Assembly (NCBI GenBank): GCA_035293805.1
Contig: DATGMD010000040.1
Location: 1-64,000, forward strand
Source of the DNA: JAJPHF01 sp035293805
GTDB taxonomy: Bacteria; Chloroflexota; UBA6077; JAJPHF01
Reading direction: 5' to 3'
DNA: 64,000 bases
In this document: one piece after another, positions 42,427 to 49,622 of the stretch
Layout of the letters: each line of letters starts with the position of its first letter
How positions within the stretch are numbered: position 1 is the first letter of the stretch
The notes under the pieces: model-generated
The model's database searches: none
What the model saw: only the letters and a program-made list of their open reading frames with translations
What the model was told of the DNA's origin: nothing
Position numbers and translations under genes: made by a program

Positions 42427-43320
42427 GTGGACGTAGAGATCCTGGAGCCGCGGACGATCGCGGAGGCGGCGGCGCTGCGGGCGGAGCACGGCGACGAGGC
42501 GAAGCTGCTGGCGGGCGGCACGGCGCTGGTGCTGATGCTGCGCAACCGGCTGGTGGCGCCGCGCTACCTGATTAGCCTGAACACGGTGGACGGCTACCGC
42601 GACGTGAGCTACGCCCCGGGCGAGGGCTTGCGGCTGGGCGCGCTGGCGACGATCGCGCAGGCCGAGCGCGCGCCCGCCGTGCGCGAGCACTACCCCGCGC
42701 TGGCCGACACGTACCATCAGGTGGCGAACATGCGCGTGCGCTGGGCCGCGACCGTTGGCGGCAACCTGACGGAGGCCGACTACGCCTCCGACCCGCCGGC
42801 CATGCTGATCGCGCTGGATGCGCGGGTGCGGGCCGAGGGGCCGCGCGGCACGCGGGAGATCGCGCTCGGGGAGTTCTTCACGGACTTCTACGAGACGGCG
42901 CTGGCGGACGACGAGGTGCTGACCGAGATCGTCGTGCCGGAGCCGGCGCCGGGCACACGCGCGAGCTACCTGAAGTTCCAGACGCGGTCGTCGGAGGACC
43001 GGCCCTGCATCGGCGTCGCCACGACGGTGCGGCTGAACGACGCGGGCGCCTGCGAGGACTTGCGTGTGGTGGTCGGCGCGGTCGCCGGCACGCCGCAGCG
43101 AGTGCCCGAGGCGGAGGCGCTTGCGCGGGGCGAGCGGCCGAGTCCGGAGCTGTTCCGCGCGATCGGCGAGGCGTATGCCCAGGCGATCGAGCCGATCGAC
43201 GACATCCGCGCCGCCGCCTGGTACCGCCAGCGCATGATCGGAGTGCTCGTGGCGCGGGCGCTGGGCGAGCTATCAGCAAACAGCGGTCAGCCATCAGCTA
43301 ATGGCGGTGCCCACCGTTGA
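42427..43320 (+). CDS. Molybdenum hydroxylase FAD-binding subunit (CoxM/XdhB type)
   Basis: The 297-residue protein starts at GTG 42427. LLAGGTALVLMLRNRLV is the first FAD loop and ATVGGNLTEADYASDPPAML the second, as in CO dehydrogenase CoxM and xanthine dehydrogenase FAD subunits. It passes electrons from the 2Fe-2S subunit to FAD and then to an acceptor. The gene lies upstream of the large and small subunits and completes a three-subunit enzyme. The last 15 residues read into a heptad repeat (SANSGQPSANGG), so the natural C-terminus was probably shorter. Confidence 0.87.
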   Translation: MDVEILEPRTIAEAAALRAEHGDEAKLLAGGTALVLMLRNRLVAPRYLISLNTVDGYRDVSYAPGEGLRLGALATIAQAERAPAVREHYPALADTYHQVANMRVRWAATVGGNLTEADYASDPPAMLIALDARVRAEGPRGTREIALGEFFTDFYETALADDEVLTEIVVPEPAPGTRASYLKFQTRSSEDRPCIGVATTVRLNDAGACEDLRVVVGAVAGTPQRVPEAEALARGERPSPELFRAIGEAYAQAIEPIDDIRAAAWYRQRMIGVLVARALGELSANSGQPSANGGAHR

Positions 43321-43387
43321 GTCCACGGCTGATACCTGACGGCTGACGGCTGAGAGCTGATAGCTGACGGCTGATTGCTGACAACTG
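43270..43387. repeat. CTGANNN heptad repeat, palindromic
   Basis: About 118 bases of TCAGCNN and CTGANNN heptads with a central gap form an imperfect palindrome. It covers the end of the FAD-subunit gene and the gap before the large subunit. Confidence 0.7.
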
Positions 43388-43393
43388 GAGACG

Positions 43394-45787
43394 ATGATGG
43401 TCATCCGCGAGCAAGAGCCGGGCACGTCGGGGCCGCTCACCGGGCAGGCCCTGCCCTATCTGGACGCGGTGGAGCGGGTGACGGGCGCCGTGCCCTACAC
43501 GCTCAACCTGAAGCTGCCCGGCATGCTGCACGTCAAGGTGCTGCGCAGCCCGCACGCGCACGCACGCATCGTGCGGCTGGACGCGAGCGCGGCCGAGCGG
43601 CGGCCGGGCGTCGCCTGCGTGCTGACGGGCGAACGGCTGCGCGCGCTGCCGACGCAGACGCACTACGGCGTCGTCGTGCAGGACAAGCCGATCGTGGCGC
43701 TGGACAAGGTGCGCTACGTAGGCGACGTGGTGGCCGCGGTGGCCGCGGTGGACGAGGACACCGCCCAGGAGGCGCTCGACCACATCGAGGTGGAGTACGC
43801 GGAGCTGCCGGCGGTGTTCGACGCCGAGGAGGCGCTGCGGCCGGGCGCGCCGCTGCTGCACGAGGAGCTGCCGCCGCAGCGGCAGACGTTCGCCGACATC
43901 ATCGTGAAGCGCGAGGCCGGCACGAACCTGTGCAACCACTTCGTGCTGCGGAAGGGCGACGTGGCCGAGGGGCTGCGCGAGGCCGACGAGATCTTCGAGG
44001 ACGTGTACAGCACGCCGGCGGCGCAGCACTGCCCGCTGGAGCCGCACGTCGCGCTGGCCGAGTGGAGCGTGGACGGGCGGCTGACCGTCTGGTCGTCGAC
44101 GCAGACGCCGTCGTCGGTGCGCGCCGACCTGGCCGAGATCTTCCGCCTGCCGCAGTCGCGCGTGCGCGTGCTGACGGCGACGCTGGGCGGGGCGTACGGC
44201 GCGAAGAGCTACATCCACCTGGAGCCGCTGGTGGCGACGGTAGCGCTGCTGGCTCGGCGGCCGGTGAAGCTGACGCTGAGCCGCCACGAGGAGTTCCTGG
44301 AGATCACCAAACACCCGTCGAAGTTCTACATGCGGACGGGCGTAAAGCGCGACGGCACGATCACGGCGCGCGAGATCCGCTGCTACTGGAGCGGCGGCGC
44401 CTACGCGGACATCAGCCCGCGCCTCATCAAGAACGGCGGCTACGCGAGCCCGGGGCCATATCGCATCCCGCACATCGCCGTCGACTCGTACGCCGCCTAC
44501 ACGAACCTGCCGCCCGCGGGCGCCTTCCGCGGCTACGGGGCGCCGCAGGGCCACTGGGCGGGCGAGTGCCAGATCGACGACATCGCGCGGGCGCTCGGGA
44601 TCGACCCCGTCGAGATGCGGCTGCGCAACGCGCTGCGCGACGGCGACACGTTCGCCACCAGCGAGCACATGCACGACGTCCACTTCGAGGAGATCCTGCG
44701 GGACACGGCGGCGCGGATCGGCTGGGGCACGCCGAAGCGCGCGGCGCCGCCCCGCAAGGCGGTCGGGCGCGGGGTCGCGCTGGCGCTGAAGAGCACGGTC
44801 ACGCCGTCTACTTCAGCGGCGGGGCTGCGCATCGAGGGCGACGGCAGCCTGACCGTGCTGAGCAGCACGGTGGAGATGGGCCAGGGCTCGAAGGGCGTGC
44901 TGGCGCAGATCGCGGCCGACGCCTTCGGGCTGCCGTACGACCGCGTGCGCGTGGTCGACCCCGACACCGACATCACCCCCTACGACCAGTCGACGACCTC
45001 CAGCCGGTCGACCTTCTCGATGGGCACGGCCGTGCAGTACGCCGCCGAGGACGCGCGCAACCAGGTCCGCGAGCTGGCGGCGAGCCTGCTGGAGGCCGCG
45101 CCGCAAGACGTCGAGGTGGCCGAGGCGCGCGCCTTCGTGCGCGGCTCGCCCGAGCGGGGCCTGACGCTGGCCGAGGTGCTCTCTCGCAGCCGCCGCCAGC
45201 AGGTGGTCGGCACGGGCACCTACGTGACCGAGGGCGGCCTGGACCCGGAGACCGGGCAGGGCGTGGCCGCGGTCCACTGGCACCACGCGGCCGGGGCCGC
45301 CGAGGTGGAGGTGGACCTGGACACGGGCCAGGTGGAGGTGACGCGCTACCACACCGAGGTGTACGTCGGGAAGACGGTGAACCCGCGGAACGCCGAGCTG
45401 CAGAACGAGGGCAGCATCACGCTCGGGCTGGGGCAGACGTTCTTCGAGGAGATGCAGTACGACAACGGGCAGCTCCTGAACGGTAACCTGGCGGACTACA
45501 TGCTGCCGTCGTTCGAGGACCTGCCCGCGGAGATGACCAATAGCCTCGTCGAGCATCCGGGCGGCGGCGGCGACGCGCACGGGCTGGGCGAGACGGCGGT
45601 ACCGCCGGTGTCGGCGGCGATCGGCAACGCCATCCGCGACGCGGTCGGCGTGCGCATCCACGACCTGCCGCTCACGCCCGAGCGCGTGCTGGGCGCGATG
45701 CTGGCGCAGCCAGCCGCCGTCAGCGATCAGCTATCAGCCGTCAGCGATCAGCCATCAGCAGACGAGGACGCACGGCAGCCGGGCTGA
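43394..45787 (+). CDS. Molybdenum hydroxylase large subunit (xanthine dehydrogenase type)
   Basis: The 797-residue protein has the molybdopterin large-subunit order: TGQALPYLDAVERVTGAVPY, KVLRSPHAHARI, a Moco loop ATLGGAYGAKSYIHLEPLV, AFRGYGAPQGHW, MGQGSKGVLAQIAADAFG, and GLGETAVPPVSAAIGNAI with the catalytic Glu. The AYxCSFR loop of true CO dehydrogenase is absent (FRGYGAPQ instead), so it is a general hydroxylase of N-heterocycles or aldehydes. The C-terminus from about AVSDQLSAVSDQ reads through a heptad repeat. ATG 43397 is an alternative start. Confidence 0.9.
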   Translation: MMVIREQEPGTSGPLTGQALPYLDAVERVTGAVPYTLNLKLPGMLHVKVLRSPHAHARIVRLDASAAERRPGVACVLTGERLRALPTQTHYGVVVQDKPIVALDKVRYVGDVVAAVAAVDEDTAQEALDHIEVEYAELPAVFDAEEALRPGAPLLHEELPPQRQTFADIIVKREAGTNLCNHFVLRKGDVAEGLREADEIFEDVYSTPAAQHCPLEPHVALAEWSVDGRLTVWSSTQTPSSVRADLAEIFRLPQSRVRVLTATLGGAYGAKSYIHLEPLVATVALLARRPVKLTLSRHEEFLEITKHPSKFYMRTGVKRDGTITAREIRCYWSGGAYADISPRLIKNGGYASPGPYRIPHIAVDSYAAYTNLPPAGAFRGYGAPQGHWAGECQIDDIARALGIDPVEMRLRNALRDGDTFATSEHMHDVHFEEILRDTAARIGWGTPKRAAPPRKAVGRGVALALKSTVTPSTSAAGLRIEGDGSLTVLSSTVEMGQGSKGVLAQIAADAFGLPYDRVRVVDPDTDITPYDQSTTSSRSTFSMGTAVQYAAEDARNQVRELAASLLEAAPQDVEVAEARAFVRGSPERGLTLAEVLSRSRRQQVVGTGTYVTEGGLDPETGQGVAAVHWHHAAGAAEVEVDLDTGQVEVTRYHTEVYVGKTVNPRNAELQNEGSITLGLGQTFFEEMQYDNGQLLNGNLADYMLPSFEDLPAEMTNSLVEHPGGGGDAHGLGETAVPPVSAAIGNAIRDAVGVRIHDLPLTPERVLGAMLAQPAAVSDQLSAVSDQPSADEDARQPG
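45715..45763. repeat. CTGANNN heptad repeat, single arm
   Basis: TCAGCGA, TCAGCTA, TCAGCCG and similar heptads cover the 3' end of the large-subunit gene and set its last residues. Confidence 0.65.
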
Positions 45788-45900
45788 ATTACGGCGTTGT
45801 CGGAGGGCAGGGGCAGTGGCGCTCGTAGCGTGATGCGGAGTACCGCGAGGGTCACGCCCCGTCACCCCCCCCACCGCTTGGCCGCGATGACCGTGCGGGC

Positions 45901-45921
45901 GGCAGGGGACGAGCCCCTGCC
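45901..45921. repeat. Short hairpin repeat
   Basis: GGCAGGGG-5 nt-CCCCTGCC, an 8-bp perfect stem, followed by CTAC. Further copies lie at 47703-47723 and, with one change, 47828-47848. It stands just upstream of the small-subunit ribosome site. Confidence 0.6.
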
Positions 45922-45945
45922 CTACCCTACCTGTTGGAGAATCCG

Positions 45946-46431
45946 ATGAAGCAGCAGCTGACGCTGCGGGTAAACGGCCGGGAGGAGCGCGTCGAGGCGC
46001 CGACGCACCACACGCTGCTAGAGGTGCTGCGCGGCGAGCTGGACCTGGTGGGCGCGCGCGAGGGGTGCGGCGTCGGCATGTGCGGCGCCTGCACGGTGCT
46101 GCTGGACGGCCGGCCGGTCAGCTCGTGCCTGCTGCTGGCCAGCGAGGTGCGGGGGCGGGCGATCGAGACGGTCGAGGGGCTGGCGCAGGACGGCCGCCTG
46201 CACCCGATCCAGCAGGCGTTCGTGGAGGAGACGGCGTTCCAGTGCTCGTTCTGCACGCCGGGGATGCTGCTCGCCACGAAGGCGCTGCTGGCCGAGAATC
46301 CCGACCCGACCGACGAGGACGTGAAGGACTACCTGGCCGGCAACCTGTGCCGCTGCGGCAGCTATTTGAAGATTCTCGCGGCGGTCCACAACGCCGCGCG
46401 CCGGCTGCGCGCGGCGGCGCCAAGGGAATAG
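45946..46431 (+). CDS. Molybdenum hydroxylase 2Fe-2S subunit (CoxS type)
   Basis: The 161-residue protein starts at ATG 45946, five bases after GGAGA. Its plant-type cluster is GAREGCGVGMCGACTVLLDG and its second cluster is QCSFCTPGMLLATKA with NLCRCGSYLKIL. These are the four-plus-four Cys of the CoxS family. It transfers electrons between the molybdenum centre and the FAD subunit. The gene follows the large subunit by 158 bases, with a GC-rich gap, so expression may be partly separate. It ends in a heptanucleotide repeat that provides its stop. Confidence 0.9.
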   Translation: MKQQLTLRVNGREERVEAPTHHTLLEVLRGELDLVGAREGCGVGMCGACTVLLDGRPVSSCLLLASEVRGRAIETVEGLAQDGRLHPIQQAFVEETAFQCSFCTPGMLLATKALLAENPDPTDEDVKDYLAGNLCRCGSYLKILAAVHNAARRLRAAAPRE

Positions 46432-46473
46432 GGGATAGGGAATAGGGGATAGGGGATAGGGGATAGGGGATAG
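46424..46473. repeat. GGGGATA heptanucleotide tandem repeat
   Basis: About six tandem GGGGATA units lie between the CoxS-type stop and the start of the next binding protein. A repeat of seven bases can change length by slippage, which would move the ribosome site of the next gene relative to its start. Confidence 0.65.
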
Positions 46474-46479
46474 GGACCG

Positions 46480-47634
46480 ATGACACCATGCTCTCGCGGT
46501 TTGCGCGGCCGCGCCACGGCGCTGCTGGCCAGTCTCGTCGTGCTGCTCGGGCTGGCGGCGGCCTGCGCCTCGCTGAGCGGAGGGCCGAGCGGCGGGGCGG
46601 CGCCGACGGGCAGCGGCGCCGCGGCGCCCGCGCCGGCGGCGAGCACGCCGAGCGGCGGTAGCGTGCCCACCGCGGCGCCGGCCGCCCAGGCGGCGCCGAC
46701 GACGCCCGCGCAGCCGACGAAGCTGCGGGTGGCGTACAGCGAGGTGTATCCGGGCGCCACGATTCCGTGGACCACGGCTGACGCGGGCCTGTTCACCAAG
46801 CACGGGCTGGACGTGGACCTCAGCTACGTGGCCAGCTCGCAGACGGTGCCGGCGGTGATCGCGGGCGACGTGGACATCGCGCTGGGTGGCGGCTACGCGG
46901 TCATCAACTCGCGGCTGGCCGGCTCCGACCTGCGGATGTTCCTGGGCGTGGTGAACTTCTACCAGTACGAGCTGATGGTGAGCCCCGACATCACCGGCCC
47001 CGCGGACCTGAAAGGCAAGAAACTGGGCGTGAGCCGCTTCGGCTCGGCCTCGGACCAGGCGACGCGCGTGCTGCTGCAGCAGTTCGGGCTGGTGCCCGAC
47101 CAGGACGTGGTACTGGTCCAGACGGGGTCGATGCAGGAGCGGGTGGCGGCGATGCAGGCGGGCGCGGTGGCCGGGGGCGTGGCCGCGCCGCCCGATCCGA
47201 CGCGCCTGCGCCGCCTGGGGTTCAAGTCGCTGTACGACATGTCGAAGAGCGGGCAGCAGGACCTGAACACGATCGCCTTCGCCTCGCAGGCCTGGCTGAA
47301 CAGCCACGAGGCGGCCGCGCAGGCGTTCGTGGACGCGATGATCGAGGGCATCCACTACGCGAAGACGAATCGGCAGTTCGCGGAGCAGGTGCTGACGAAG
47401 TATCTGAAGATGGACGACCAGGAGCTATTGGACGACTCGTACGAGATGTACGTCGGGTCGAATCTGGCGCGGGTGCCCGACCCGGGCCGCGAGGCGACGC
47501 GGCGCTACCTCGAGGACCAGGCGGCGACCGACCCGCGCGCGGCCGGGGCGCAGGTGGACGACTTCTTCGACATGCGGTTCGTGGACAAGGTGAACGCCAG
47601 CGGGCTGGTCCAGCAGCTATACGGGGACCAGTAG
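46480..47634 (+). CDS. NMT1-like ABC substrate-binding lipoprotein
   Basis: The 384-residue protein has a signal peptide TALLASLVVLLGLAAACASL with lipobox Cys near residue 28, a Pro/Ala/Ser spacer, and an NMT1 core (TIPWTTADAGLFTKHGLDVD, TVPAVIAGDVDIALGGGYAV, DLKGKKLGVSRFGSASD). It is a periplasmic-facing receptor for a small organic compound. It is placed between the hydroxylase and the second UbiD gene, so its ligand could be the substrate of that route. No permease or ATPase is adjacent. The ribosome site sits within a heptanucleotide repeat. Confidence 0.85.
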   Translation: MTPCSRGLRGRATALLASLVVLLGLAAACASLSGGPSGGAAPTGSGAAAPAPAASTPSGGSVPTAAPAAQAAPTTPAQPTKLRVAYSEVYPGATIPWTTADAGLFTKHGLDVDLSYVASSQTVPAVIAGDVDIALGGGYAVINSRLAGSDLRMFLGVVNFYQYELMVSPDITGPADLKGKKLGVSRFGSASDQATRVLLQQFGLVPDQDVVLVQTGSMQERVAAMQAGAVAGGVAAPPDPTRLRRLGFKSLYDMSKSGQQDLNTIAFASQAWLNSHEAAAQAFVDAMIEGIHYAKTNRQFAEQVLTKYLKMDDQELLDDSYEMYVGSNLARVPDPGREATRRYLEDQAATDPRAAGAQVDDFFDMRFVDKVNASGLVQQLYGDQ

Positions 47635-47702
47635 CGGCGGCGCACGCCACGGGGCACGGCGGTGATCCCGGGTCGCCACGGTGGCCTGGCCCGACGCCGG
47701 GC

Positions 47703-47723
47703 GGCAGGGGACGAGCCCCTGCC
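47703..47723. repeat. Short hairpin repeat
   Basis: Identical 21-base unit to that at 45901-45921, in the gap before the second UbiD gene. Confidence 0.6.
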
Positions 47724-47827
47724 CTACGCTGGATCATGCAGGCCCGAGGATCAGGGGGCGGGGCGCGGCGGGATGAGCCATCGCCCGATGCCGGCTCCGG
47801 CTGCGAGATGGCGTGCGGGCGCCGGAC

Positions 47828-47848
47828 GGCAGGGGACGAGCTCCTGCC
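47828..47848. repeat. Short hairpin repeat, one base changed
   Basis: Same 21-base unit with one substitution in the right arm (CTCCTGCC for CCCCTGCC). The stem keeps seven of eight pairs. Confidence 0.6.
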
Positions 47849-47903
47849 CTACGACACGTGATGAAGCGGCGCTCCCGCGTTCGGGGGGCCAGGGGGTTAG
47901 GGG

Positions 47904-49379
47904 ATGGGCGAGCTATCGTGGCGCGACCTGCGGGACTGGCTGGCGATCGCGGACGAGTTGGGCGAGCTGCGCCACGTGGAGGGCGCGACCTGGCAGGAGG
48001 ACATCGGCGCCGTCGCGGAGCTGCTCGACCACACGCCGGATAGCCCGGCGGCGCTGTTCGACGCCGTCCCCGGCTACCCGCGCGGCTACCGTGTGCTGGC
48101 GAACAGCATGGGCAACCGCCGCCGCCAGGCGATCACCCTCGGCCTCGACCCGAACACCGCCACCCACGGCCGCTTGCTGGAGTGGTGGCGGACGACGCTG
48201 AAGGAGATCAAGCCCATCCCGCCGGCCGAGCTGCCGGACGGGCCGGTCTTCGAGCAGGTGCAGCGCGGCGACGAGGTGGACCTGTACCAGTTCCCGACGC
48301 CCCAGTGGCACGAGGGTGACGGCGGGCGGTTCATCGGGACGGCGTCGCTGAACATCATGCGCGACCCCGACAGCGGCTGGGTCAACGTCGGCACCTACCG
48401 GAACATGATCCAGGACCGCAACCACCTGGGCGTGTGGATCTCGCCGGGCAAGCACGGGCGGCTGATCCGCGAGCGGTACCTGGCGCGCGGCGAGCGGGTG
48501 CCGATCTGCGTGTCGGTGGGCCACGACCCGCTGATCTTCATGGCCGCCTGCGTGGAGGGGCTGCCGTCGGGCATGAGCGAGTACGACTGGGCGGGTGGCG
48601 TGAGCGGGCGTCCCTACCCCGTGGTGAAGGCGCCGATCACGGGGCTGCCGATCCCGGCGTTCGCGGAGATCGTGCTGGAGGGCTACATCGACGCGAACGA
48701 CATGCGCGTCGAGGGGCCGTACGGCGAGTTCATGGGGTACTACGCGAGCGGGGCGCCGACGCTGCCCACGATGGAGGTGCAGGCGGTCTACCACCGCCGC
48801 GACCCGATCATCCTGGGCTGTCCGCAGGGCAAGCCGCCGCACGAGGACAACCAGTTCCTGGCCTACCTGCGCTCCTGCCTGGTGTGGGACCAGATGGAGC
48901 GCGCGGGCGTGCCGGACGTGACGGGTGTGTGGTGCCCGCCGCTGGCGGCGAACCGCTTCCTGACGGTGGTGTCGATCAAGCAGCGCTACCCGGGGCACGC
49001 GCGCCAGGCGGGCGTGCTGGCCGCGCAGGTGGGCGCCACGGCGTACATGAGCCGCTACATCATCGTCGTGGACGACGACGTGGACGTGACGGACATGGAC
49101 GAGGTGTTGTTCGCGGTGTTCACGCGCTCGGACCCGGCGCGCTCGATCGAGATCCTGAAGCGCTGCTGGAGCGGGCCGCTCGACCCGGCGATCCCGCCCG
49201 CCGACCGCGGCTTCAACTCGCGGGCGATCATCGACGCCTGTCGGCCGTGGGAGTGGCGCGACGAGTTCCCCGCGCCCGTGCTGACGCCGGAGCGCGCCGC
49301 CGCCACGCGCCGCAAGTGGGGCCACCTGCTGGCGCCCACGCGCGAGCCCGTGCGCCCGACTGGGGCGGGCTCGGCTTAG
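47904..49379 (+). CDS. UbiD-family decarboxylase, second
   Basis: The 491-residue protein has ELSWRDLRDWLAIADELGEL, NRRRQAITLGLDPNTATHGR, MRVEGPYGEFMGYYASG with the catalytic Glu, LGCPQGKPPHEDN and IVVDDDVDVTDMDEVLF. It differs from the first UbiD protein and resembles the subgroup that includes pyrrole-2-carboxylate decarboxylase and gallate-type enzymes. Prenyl-FMN dependence is expected. ATG 47904 follows a GGGGTTAGGGG run. It is the last gene of the hydroxylase block, and the ordered pair UbiD-hydroxylase-UbiD suggests one aromatic or heteroaromatic route, but the substrate is unknown. Confidence 0.86.
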   Translation: MGELSWRDLRDWLAIADELGELRHVEGATWQEDIGAVAELLDHTPDSPAALFDAVPGYPRGYRVLANSMGNRRRQAITLGLDPNTATHGRLLEWWRTTLKEIKPIPPAELPDGPVFEQVQRGDEVDLYQFPTPQWHEGDGGRFIGTASLNIMRDPDSGWVNVGTYRNMIQDRNHLGVWISPGKHGRLIRERYLARGERVPICVSVGHDPLIFMAACVEGLPSGMSEYDWAGGVSGRPYPVVKAPITGLPIPAFAEIVLEGYIDANDMRVEGPYGEFMGYYASGAPTLPTMEVQAVYHRRDPIILGCPQGKPPHEDNQFLAYLRSCLVWDQMERAGVPDVTGVWCPPLAANRFLTVVSIKQRYPGHARQAGVLAAQVGATAYMSRYIIVVDDDVDVTDMDEVLFAVFTRSDPARSIEILKRCWSGPLDPAIPPADRGFNSRAIIDACRPWEWRDEFPAPVLTPERAAATRRKWGHLLAPTREPVRPTGAGSA

Positions 49380-49432
49380 CGCGCGCTGCTGGCGGCGCCG
49401 TGGTTAAGCTGGCGCGTCCTGCCGCGCGGCTC

Positions 49433-49622
49433 ATATCAGAGCCGGCCCGGGGGTTCGCCTACCGAGACGCGCCCTCACCCCGGCCCTCTCCCGGGGGGAG
49501 AGGGAGTAGACGCGCCCTCACCCCGGCCCTCTCCCGGGGGGAGAGGGAGTAGACGCGCCCTCACCCCGGCCCTCTCCCAGGGGGAGAGGCAGTAAGGGGA
49601 CTCCGGTGGCGGATTCTATATC
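49433..49622. repeat. MITE-like element with three tandem hairpin units
   Basis: Three units of 43 bp (49467, 49510, 49553) each contain CCCTCTCCC-3 to 4 nt-GGGAGAGGG. The flanks TCATATCAGAGCCGG and, as a reverse complement, TGATATAGAATCCGCC are imperfect inverted ends. The copy at 62840-62942 shares the ends but has only one hairpin. No gene is inside. Confidence 0.6.

Noticed and set aside
43394..45787. Molybdenum hydroxylase considered as CO dehydrogenase
   Set aside because: The AYxCSFR active-site loop is absent; the corresponding stretch is FRGYGAPQ.
49467..49595. Regular 43-bp units considered as a CRISPR array
   Set aside because: The whole 43-bp period is conserved, so there are no unique spacers, and no cas genes are present.
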